Shown piece after piece: positions 16,267-22,215 of a DNA stretch of 23,031 bases (positions are counted from its first letter, which is position 1; the number at the start of each line of letters is the position of its first letter). The stretch lies in NCBI GenBank assembly GCA_017408535.1, contig JAFQUL010000045.1, positions 1 through 23,031 on the forward strand, given 5' to 3'. The notes beneath the pieces are model-generated. The model did no database searches. It saw nothing but the letters and a program-made list of their open reading frames with translations, and was not told the origin of the DNA. Both the position numbers and the translations under genes were made by a program. Source of the stretch: Clostridia bacterium (lineage in GTDB: Bacteria > Bacillota > Clostridia > Oscillospirales > CAG-272).

Positions 16267-16284
16267 ACCGCTGTAGCGGTAGGG
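16267..16284 (+). promoter_or_regulatory. Leader hairpin and ribosome binding site of parA
   Basis: ACCGC 16267-16271 / GCGGT 16276-16280 forms a 5-bp stem with loop TGTA, immediately followed by the AGGG ribosome binding site (16281-16284) 8 nt before the TTG start at 16293. The hairpin abuts the site and could tune initiation. Confidence 0.5.
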
Positions 16285-16292
16285 TAAAGAAT

Positions 16293-17072
16293 TTGGCTCA
16301 AGTTATTGCTTTTGCTAACCAAAAGGGAGGCGTCGGAAAAACCACCTCCTGTGTAAATATAGCCGCCTGCGTGGGTGCTCTCGGCAAAAAGGTCCTGCTT
16401 ATAGATATGGACCCCCAGGGCAACGCATCCAGCGGTGTCGGCATCAACAAAAGGGAAGTGACCTATTCATCGTACGATCTTCTCTTAGGTGATGATTCAA
16501 AGCAGATACGTACAACAGATACCGGCTTTGAGAATCTTCACGTTATCCCCACCACCATTGCGCTGGCAGGCGCAGAGTTCGAGCTTGTTACCGAGGAACG
16601 GAGAGAGTATATGCTCAGAGACCATATGGAGCCTCTCCGCCAACAGTACGATTATATTTTTATTGACTGCCCCCCTTCTCTCGGTATTCTCACCATCGAC
16701 GTGCTTACCGCCGCCGACAGCGTGATAATCCCCATGCAATGCGAATATTATTCACTTGAGGGCCTTTCACAGCTTATGCTGACCATCAGAAAGATCAAGC
16801 AGCTGTATAACCCCAAGCTTGATATAACCGGAATAGTGATCACCATGTTCAACGGCAGACTTAACCTTTCTTCACAGGTGCTCCGTGAAGTTAAGAAATA
16901 TTATTCCGACAAGCTGTTCTCCACCCCCATTTCCCGTAACGTCAAGCTTTCCGAGGCACCCAGCTTCGGCGAGCCGATAATCTATCACGATAAATACTCC
17001 AAGGGAGCACAGAACTACATAGATGTAGCCAAGGAGCTTATCGAACGTACCAAGACTTACGATACAGTCTGA
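16293..17072 (+). CDS. parA: Chromosome partitioning ATPase ParA (Soj)
   Basis: 259 residues when started at TTG 16293. ParA ATPases bind DNA non-specifically as ATP dimers and, with ParB on parS, separate replicated origins; in Bacillus-type cells Soj also regulates DnaA. The deviant Walker A KGGVGKTT lies at 11-18, the A' motif LLIDMDPQGNAS follows at about 39-50, and Walker B is YIFIDCPPS. An in-frame TTG at 16203 would add 30 residues of non-homologous sequence and sits inside the promoter, so I reject it; AGGG before 16293 and the standard AQVIAFANQKGG beginning support the shorter form. parB follows after 19 bp. Confidence 0.95.
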   Translation: MAQVIAFANQKGGVGKTTSCVNIAACVGALGKKVLLIDMDPQGNASSGVGINKREVTYSSYDLLLGDDSKQIRTTDTGFENLHVIPTTIALAGAEFELVTEERREYMLRDHMEPLRQQYDYIFIDCPPSLGILTIDVLTAADSVIIPMQCEYYSLEGLSQLMLTIRKIKQLYNPKLDITGIVITMFNGRLNLSSQVLREVKKYYSDKLFSTPISRNVKLSEAPSFGEPIIYHDKYSKGAQNYIDVAKELIERTKTYDTV

Positions 17073-17091
17073 TCAAGGAGGAGATGCATAA

Positions 17092-17979
17092 ATGGCTAAA
17101 AAAAGCGGCCTCGGCAGAGGTCTTGACATAGTATTTATGGAGAATTCCATAGACAACAGCTCATCCTCCGGTGTAAGCTATCTGAGAATATCCGAGATAG
17201 AGCCCAAACAGGATCAGCCGAGAAAGCACTTTGAAAGTGAAGCACTTTCAGAGCTTGCAGATTCAATTGCCACTCACGGTGTACTGCAGCCGATAATCGT
17301 CCGCAGGCTTGACTCCGGATTTTATCAGATAATCGCAGGTGAACGCCGCTGGAGAGCCTCAAAGTTAGCGGGACTCAGCGAGGTTCCGGTAGTAATAATG
17401 GACATCGACGATGCCCACGCCGCACAGATCGCACTTATCGAGAACATACAGCGTAAGGATCTTAATGCGGTTGAAGAGGCACTGGGCTACAGAGCACTTA
17501 TCAGCGACTTCTCTCTTACACAGGAAGAGGTCGCCAAAAAGGTAGGTAAGAGCAGAAGTGCCATCACAAATGCAATGCGTCTTCTGGATCTTCCCGATGA
17601 CGTAACGGTGCTTCTCAGAGACGGGGCTATCTCAGCAGGACACGCGAGAGCCATTCTCGGTCTTGAAGATCCCGCAGATATGATCTCCCTTGCCAAGAAA
17701 ACGGTAGAAAACGGTCTTTCCGTCCGTGCAGTAGAGGAAGCGGTAAGACTTATAAATAAGAAAAAGGCCGATTTGGCCGATGCTCCCGAGGAGCCTCAGG
17801 ACAGCGGTAAAATAGAGATCGACTACCTTGCCGACATAGAGCGCAGACTGATGCGGTCTCTCGGCAGAAAGGTAAAGATCACCTCCAAGGGTAAGAACAA
17901 AAGGATCACCCTTGAATTCAGAGATGAAGAGGATTTTGAGGCTTTGGTAAAGCTTCTTGACCCGGAAGCAATTGACTGA
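17092..17979 (+). CDS. parB: Chromosome partitioning protein ParB (Spo0J)
   Basis: 295 residues. ParB binds parS, spreads as a CTP-dependent clamp and recruits SMC and ParA. The N-terminus MAKKSGLGRGLD carries the ParA-stimulating basic GLGRGL motif, YLRISEIEPKQDQPRKHF is the usual entry to the CTPase domain, and GERRWRAS at 83-90 is the conserved CTP/arginine motif. The helix-turn-helix TQEEVAKKVGKSRSAITNAMRLL spans about 143-165, and a C-terminal dimerisation domain follows (about 240-295). AAGGAGGAG precedes the ATG. A third parS starts 6 bp after the stop. Confidence 0.97.
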   Translation: MAKKSGLGRGLDIVFMENSIDNSSSSGVSYLRISEIEPKQDQPRKHFESEALSELADSIATHGVLQPIIVRRLDSGFYQIIAGERRWRASKLAGLSEVPVVIMDIDDAHAAQIALIENIQRKDLNAVEEALGYRALISDFSLTQEEVAKKVGKSRSAITNAMRLLDLPDDVTVLLRDGAISAGHARAILGLEDPADMISLAKKTVENGLSVRAVEEAVRLINKKKADLADAPEEPQDSGKIEIDYLADIERRLMRSLGRKVKITSKGKNKRITLEFRDEEDFEALVKLLDPEAID

Positions 17980-17985
17980 GATCAA

Positions 17986-18001
17986 TGTTTCACGTGAAAC
18001 A
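17986..18001. promoter_or_regulatory. parS site 3
   Basis: A third perfect TGTTTCACGTGAAACA just after parB and 59 bp before serS. With sites 1 and 2 it brackets the parAB genes. Confidence 0.97.
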
Positions 18002-18033
18002 TTACGCAAAAAAGGACATTCTATAACAAAACA

Positions 18034-18039
18034 TATAAT
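18034..18039 (+). promoter_or_regulatory. Possible -10 box of serS
   Basis: A perfect TATAAT lies 21 bases before the serS start, but no good -35 is found 16-18 bp upstream and the implied leader would be very short. No T-box leader is visible. serS may instead be read through from parAB. Confidence 0.25.
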
Positions 18040-18060
18040 ATTATAAGGAAGAAAAAAATC

Positions 18061-19359
18061 ATGCTTGACATTAAACTTTTCCGTACCAACCCCGATATCA
18101 TCAGAGAAAACATCAAAAAGAAGTTCCAGGACGAAAAGCTCCCCCTGGTTGACGAGATAATCAAGATGGACGAGGATTTCCGCCGTGCAAAGCAGCGTGC
18201 CGATGAGCTTCGTGCTATGAAAAACAAGGTCTCCAAGGAGATCGGTGCTTTTATGGCTCAGGGAAAGAAGGCTGAGGCTGAAGAGGCTAAGAAGAAGGTA
18301 GGCGAGGCTGCCGCTGAGCTTGCTGCATGCGAAAAGCAGTCTGAGGAGCTTACCGAGGAGATCCGCCGCCGCATTATGGTCATCCCCAACATTATCGATC
18401 CCTCTGTTCCGATCGGTAAGGATGACAGCGAGAACGTTGAGAAGGAACGCTTCGGCGATCCCTTCGTTCCTGATTTCGAGATCCCCTATCACATTGATAT
18501 TATGGAATCTCTTGACGGTGTAGACCTTGACTCCGCACGTAAGACCAGCGGTAACGGCTTCTACTATCTTACCGGTGACATCGCACGTCTTCACTCCGGT
18601 ATTCTCTCTTATGCAAGAGACTTTATGATCGACCGCGGCTTTACCTACGTTATTCCTCCCTTTATGATCCGTTCCGGCGTTGTTGACGGCGTTATGTCCT
18701 TTGCTGAGATGGAAAATATGATGTACAAGATCGAGGGTGAGGATCTTTACCTTATCGGTACCAGTGAGCACTCTATGATCGGCCGTTACGTAGATACAAT
18801 AAACGATGAGGAAGCGCTTCCTTACGCTCTTACCAGCTACTCTCCCTGCTTCAGAAAAGAGGTAGGCGCACACGGTATCGAGGAGCGCGGTGTTTACCGT
18901 ATCCACCAGTTCGAGAAGCAGGAAATGATCGTTATCTGCCATCCCGATGACAGCAACGAGTGGTATGACCGTCTGTGGCAGAATACCGTTGATTTCTTCA
19001 GAACTCTTGATATTCCCGTAAGAACTCTTGAGTGCTGCTCCGGCGACCTTGCAGACCTTAAGGTCAAGAGCCTTGACGTTGAGGCTTGGTCTCCCAGACA
19101 GAAGAAGTATTTCGAGGTAGGCAGCTGTTCCAATCTTGGCGATGCTCAGGCAAGACGTCTCTCAATCAGAGTTAAGCCGAAGGACGGCGGCGCTACTTAC
19201 TTCCCCCACACTCTCAATAACACCGTTGTTGCTCCCCCCAGAATGCTTATCGCATTCCTTGAGAACAACCTCCTCGCTGACGGTACCGTAAAGATCCCCG
19301 AGGCACTTCGCCCCTACGTTGGCGGTAAGGATAAGATCCTTCTCCCCGAGAAGAAATAA
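18061..19359 (+). CDS. serS: Seryl-tRNA synthetase, divergent form
   Basis: 432 residues. It charges tRNA-Ser with serine using ATP in the cytoplasm. The N-terminal half (about 1-110) is the long helical coiled-coil arm rich in K, E and A that grips the tRNA. The catalytic core has TSEHSM, motif 2 beginning FRKEVGAHG (R265) and continuing RGVYRIHQFEKQEM, CSGDL, and EVGSCSNLGDAQARRLSIR. Motif 3 reads LNNTVVAPPRMLIAFLEN at 385-402, where usual bacterial enzymes have a LNGSGLAVGR-type sequence; the arginine (R394) is kept. These features lean towards the LNNT and TSEH wording I associate with archaeal-side members of the bacterial-type family. AAGGAAG precedes the ATG. The gene follows parB by 81 bp. 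Confidence 0.93.
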   Translation: MLDIKLFRTNPDIIRENIKKKFQDEKLPLVDEIIKMDEDFRRAKQRADELRAMKNKVSKEIGAFMAQGKKAEAEEAKKKVGEAAAELAACEKQSEELTEEIRRRIMVIPNIIDPSVPIGKDDSENVEKERFGDPFVPDFEIPYHIDIMESLDGVDLDSARKTSGNGFYYLTGDIARLHSGILSYARDFMIDRGFTYVIPPFMIRSGVVDGVMSFAEMENMMYKIEGEDLYLIGTSEHSMIGRYVDTINDEEALPYALTSYSPCFRKEVGAHGIEERGVYRIHQFEKQEMIVICHPDDSNEWYDRLWQNTVDFFRTLDIPVRTLECCSGDLADLKVKSLDVEAWSPRQKKYFEVGSCSNLGDAQARRLSIRVKPKDGGATYFPHTLNNTVVAPPRMLIAFLENNLLADGTVKIPEALRPYVGGKDKILLPEKK

Positions 19360-19414
19360 TTTGAAAAATACAAAAATAAGTCTCCTGTGGATAGAGCATT
19401 GTAGTTAAAAACTG

Positions 19415-19428
19415 TGCCGATATCGGCA
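19415..19428. promoter_or_regulatory. 14-bp perfect palindrome before the membrane protein gene
   Basis: TGCCGATATCGGCA is self-complementary over 14 bp and lies 13 bp before the start at 19442, directly upstream of the GGAG site. It could be a regulator's operator, or in RNA a 5-bp stem with loop AUAU. Confidence 0.45.
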
Positions 19429-19441
19429 GAACGGAGTAACT

Positions 19442-19975
19442 ATGATACACAATACCCTACTTGCAGTAACAGTTTCCAACCCCGTAATAACCCTTTCCAC
19501 CGTTATATGGTGTATTTATATCGGTGCCGTTATCGGCTGGGCAGCTGTACTGTTTAACAAATTCGTACCCGGCACCGTTGTAAGACGGATACTTTCTCTG
19601 GGTCTCTTTTCCCCCGACAAGGCAATGACGGTAGACGAGATGAAGATAAAATTTCCTCTTCTGCGATATATGCTCCGCGACGGCTCAAGCCTTCGCCGCA
19701 CGGTAAAGAGCAGAGAAGAGGAGGAGAAGGGTCTTCTTCCCGAAAAGAAGGGCTTTATCGCCTCTCTCGCCCCGGACCCCAAGCGCCCGGTAAAAACTCA
19801 GCACTTCTATATTCCCGAGGATATACGCTTCCGTGCAGAGTCCCGTTATTCTACAGGCTTTGGCGACATAGCAGCCCTCGTTATAGGTGCTGTGGTACTG
19901 CTTGCCGCCGCATTTGTTCTTTTCAACTTCGGAATTCCCGCAATTATGGATCTGCTAGGCAGTCTTTTCGCTTAA
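19442..19975 (+). CDS. Two-helix membrane protein of unknown function
   Basis: 177 residues with a hydrophobic helix at about 17-40 (VIWCIYIGAVIGWAAVLF), a polar and mostly charged middle region, and a second helix at about 143-168 (IAALVIGAVVLLAAAFVLF). The middle part has a stretch rich in R, K and E (about 85-100, SREEEEKG) and KTQHFYIPEDIRFRAESRY just before the second helix. I recognise no family or catalytic motif. Both ends are short, so the charged region would lie on one side of the membrane, probably inside. CGGAG lies 7 nt before the ATG. It is followed by the MORN gene after 36 bp and may form an operon with it. Confidence 0.75.
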   Translation: MIHNTLLAVTVSNPVITLSTVIWCIYIGAVIGWAAVLFNKFVPGTVVRRILSLGLFSPDKAMTVDEMKIKFPLLRYMLRDGSSLRRTVKSREEEEKGLLPEKKGFIASLAPDPKRPVKTQHFYIPEDIRFRAESRYSTGFGDIAALVIGAVVLLAAAFVLFNFGIPAIMDLLGSLFA

Positions 19976-20011
19976 GCGGTCTAAATAACCTCGCAGAAAG
20001 GAACGCAAGAT

Positions 20012-20845
20012 ATGAATCAACACAACGTTAGAAATAAACCCCGCGCACGCCGCAGAAGAATGAAGTTCTCAAAGGTGCTTCTTCTCTCTTTTCTGATAGC
20101 TCTTATTATGCTGATACTGACCCTGGGTGTATTTCTCCTGATGGGTCTGAGATATACCTCTGTACCCTTGACAGACGGTACATCTGTGGCATTCTTCGGC
20201 TGGATGAAGAACGGCGAGATGAAGACGGGTACTCTCTACTATTCCGGCGGTGTTACCGCAAAATACGATGCAGAGGCTAAAATGCTGGTATATTCCGACA
20301 AGAGCTACTATATGGGCGATATGTCCGGCATCCTCAAGCACGGACAGGGTAAGTTTACCTTCTCAAACGGTGACACCTATGAGGGCAGCTTCTCAGGCGA
20401 CCTTATGAACGGCACCGGTATATATATAACCGCTGAGGGCGACTATTATGAGGGCAGCTTTAAGGACGGCCGCTTTGAGGGTCAGGGTAAATACGTATGG
20501 AAGGACGGCAGTTATTACGACGGCGGCTTCCAGAACGGTAAAAAGCACGGTCAGGGCAGCAGTGTCTGGGCTGACGGAGCTACCTACACCGGCGGTTACG
20601 TAAACGGACTTAAAGAAGGAACCGGTAAATACGTTCTTGCATCCGGCGATATATACGAGGGTGAATTCAAGAATGATATGCGTCACGGAACAGGTACCTA
20701 CACCTGGTCTAACGGCGACGTTTATACGGGTGAGCTTCAGAATAACCTTATGAACGGCAAAGGTACCATTACCTTCTCCTCCGGCAGAGTATACACCGGT
20801 GATTTTGAGAACGGACGTATAGTCTGGGGCAACGCAGTTCAGTAA
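20012..20845 (+). CDS. Membrane-anchored MORN-repeat protein
   Basis: 277 residues. A strongly basic N-terminus (RNKPRARRRR at 7-16) precedes one transmembrane helix (about 22-46), so by the positive-inside rule the rest should lie outside the membrane. From residue 100 to 260 there are seven back-to-back 23-residue MORN repeats (YxGxxxxGxxxGxGxxxxxxGxx), with an eighth cut short at 261-277. A degenerate further copy may occupy 61-83, before a 16-residue interruption. MORN repeats form elongated beta-hairpin rods, often binding partners or lipids; no enzyme domain is attached. AGAAAGGA lies before the ATG. It may work with the two-helix protein encoded upstream. Confidence 0.9.
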   Translation: MNQHNVRNKPRARRRRMKFSKVLLLSFLIALIMLILTLGVFLLMGLRYTSVPLTDGTSVAFFGWMKNGEMKTGTLYYSGGVTAKYDAEAKMLVYSDKSYYMGDMSGILKHGQGKFTFSNGDTYEGSFSGDLMNGTGIYITAEGDYYEGSFKDGRFEGQGKYVWKDGSYYDGGFQNGKKHGQGSSVWADGATYTGGYVNGLKEGTGKYVLASGDIYEGEFKNDMRHGTGTYTWSNGDVYTGELQNNLMNGKGTITFSSGRVYTGDFENGRIVWGNAVQ

Positions 20846-20847
20846 TT

Positions 20848-20864
20848 TGTTGATAGTATCAACA
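20848..20864. promoter_or_regulatory. 17-bp perfect inverted repeat upstream of ahcY
   Basis: TGTTGATAGTATCAACA has 8-bp arms around a central G. It begins 3 bp after the MORN stop and ends just before a TATAAA (20867-20872), where it would overlap the -35 region of an ahcY promoter, as an operator would. No T tract follows, so a terminator is less likely. Confidence 0.5.
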
Positions 20865-20901
20865 TCTATAAAACAGACAGAAAAGGATCTAACTGATAAA
20901 G

Positions 20902-22143
20902 ATGAGTAATATTAAAGATATATCCCTTGCCCCCTCGGGCAGAGACAAGATAGAATGGGTAAAGAGCTATATGCCCGTCCTCAATCTCATTAACCGTGAG
21001 TTTTCAGAGACCAAGCCCTTTGCCGGGATGAAGATATCCATGTCGATACATCTTGAGGCAAAGACCGCATATCTTGCAATGACTCTGGCGGCAGGCGGTG
21101 CAGAGGTATACGTTACCGGCTGTAACCCCCTTTCCACCCAGGATGACGTTGCGGCGGCACTGGTGGAGATGGGCTTTGAGGTAAACGCTCACAGAGGAAC
21201 CACTGACGAAGAGTATAAGGAAGATCTTATAAAGACCCTTTCTCTCTGCCCCGATCTTATGATAGATGACGGCGGCGACCTTACAGGGCTTCTTCACGGC
21301 GAGTGCCGTGAATACGGCCGCAACCTTATCGGCGGCGCTGAGGAGACCACCACCGGTATCCACAGACTTCTTGCCCGTGAGGCGGCAGGACAGCTTGACT
21401 ACACCATGGTAGACGTAAACGATGCTGACTGTAAGCATCTTTTCGACAACCGTTACGGTACCGGTCAGTCTACCCTTGACGGTATAATGAACAGCACCAA
21501 TCTTATCATTGCAGGTAAGACTGTAGTAGTAGCCGGCTATGGCTGGTGCGGTAAGGGTATCGCTATGCGCTCCAAGGGTATGGGCGCAAACGTTATCGTT
21601 ACCGAGATAGACCCCATCAAGGCAATTGAGGCACGTATGGACGGCTTTGCTGTTATGCCTATGGCAGAGGCCGCACCTCTCGGCGATCTTTTCATCACTG
21701 TTACCGGCTGCAGAGACGTCATCCGCCGTGAGCATCTTGAGAAGATGAAGGACGGCGTTCTTCTCTCCAATTCCGGTCACTTTGACGTTGAGATCGACAA
21801 GGTGGCTCTTGAAGCTATGGCAGAGAAGATCTGGGAGAGAAAGCCCAATATCGTAGGCTATCAGCTTCCCGACGGCCGTGTTCTCAACCTTATGGCAGAG
21901 GGACGTCTGGTAAATCTTGCCGCGGGTAACGGACATCCTGCGGAGATAATGGATATGAGCTTTGCTATCCAGGCTAAATCTCTTGAATATCTTGCAAAGA
22001 ACAAGGGCAAGCTTGAAAAGAGAGTATACCGTGTACCACAGGAGATAGACCGTGAGGTAGGCGCGCTTAAGCTTGCGGCTATGGGCTCCTCCATTGACAC
22101 TCTTACCCCCGAGCAGGAAAAGTATCTCAGAGATACCCTTTGA
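20902..22143 (+). CDS. ahcY: Adenosylhomocysteinase (S-adenosylhomocysteine hydrolase), short form
   Basis: 413 residues. This NAD-dependent enzyme reversibly splits S-adenosylhomocysteine into adenosine and homocysteine, relieving product inhibition of methyltransferases. Substrate-site features are SIHLEAKTA, GCNPLSTQDDVAAAL, DDGGDLT at 122-128, and VNDADCKHLFDN with K178, D182 and N183. The NAD-binding Rossmann motif is GYGWCGKG at 212-219. The form lacks the C-terminal Tyr-rich tail of eukaryotic enzymes and ends at LTPEQEKYLRDTL, resembling archaeal and Thermotoga-like members, some of which prefer S-inosylhomocysteine. The ATG at 20902 has a weak, distant AAAGGA. A palindrome at 20848-20864 may regulate it. 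Confidence 0.92.
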   Translation: MSNIKDISLAPSGRDKIEWVKSYMPVLNLINREFSETKPFAGMKISMSIHLEAKTAYLAMTLAAGGAEVYVTGCNPLSTQDDVAAALVEMGFEVNAHRGTTDEEYKEDLIKTLSLCPDLMIDDGGDLTGLLHGECREYGRNLIGGAEETTTGIHRLLAREAAGQLDYTMVDVNDADCKHLFDNRYGTGQSTLDGIMNSTNLIIAGKTVVVAGYGWCGKGIAMRSKGMGANVIVTEIDPIKAIEARMDGFAVMPMAEAAPLGDLFITVTGCRDVIRREHLEKMKDGVLLSNSGHFDVEIDKVALEAMAEKIWERKPNIVGYQLPDGRVLNLMAEGRLVNLAAGNGHPAEIMDMSFAIQAKSLEYLAKNKGKLEKRVYRVPQEIDREVGALKLAAMGSSIDTLTPEQEKYLRDTL

Positions 22144-22152
22144 TCTGAATAA

Positions 22153-22195
22153 AAAAGGAGCGCAGTCTTCCGTAACGGTAGAGCTTCGCCCTTTT
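22153..22195 (+). promoter_or_regulatory. Hairpin between ahcY and the Abi gene
   Basis: AAAAGG 22153-22158 and GCG 22160-22162 pair with CGC 22187-22189 and CCTTTT 22190-22195, leaving A22159 bulged; inside, CCG and CGG (22170-22178) can form a second stem around TAA. The T run is only four long and paired, so it may be a weak terminator for ahcY or a structured leader for the Abi gene, whose ribosome binding site begins about 14 bases later. Confidence 0.5.
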
Positions 22196-22215
22196 GATAA
22201 AATAAGCGAGGAAAT

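Noticed and set aside
16203..16292. TTG at 16203 as the parA start, adding 30 residues
   Set aside because: This TTG is part of a perfect -35 box, the added residues look random, and a normal ParA N-terminus begins at 16293.
18002..18060. T-box leader before serS
   Set aside because: The gap is only about 60 bases and lacks the AGGGTGG-type T-box sequence and any antiterminator. The proB leader has none either.
17632..18942. Long open frame (436 codons) on the - strand across parB, parS 3 and serS
   Set aside because: It is antisense to two clear genes and spans their boundary. Its translation is a compositional shadow with no family resemblance, and it even reads through parS as VSRET.
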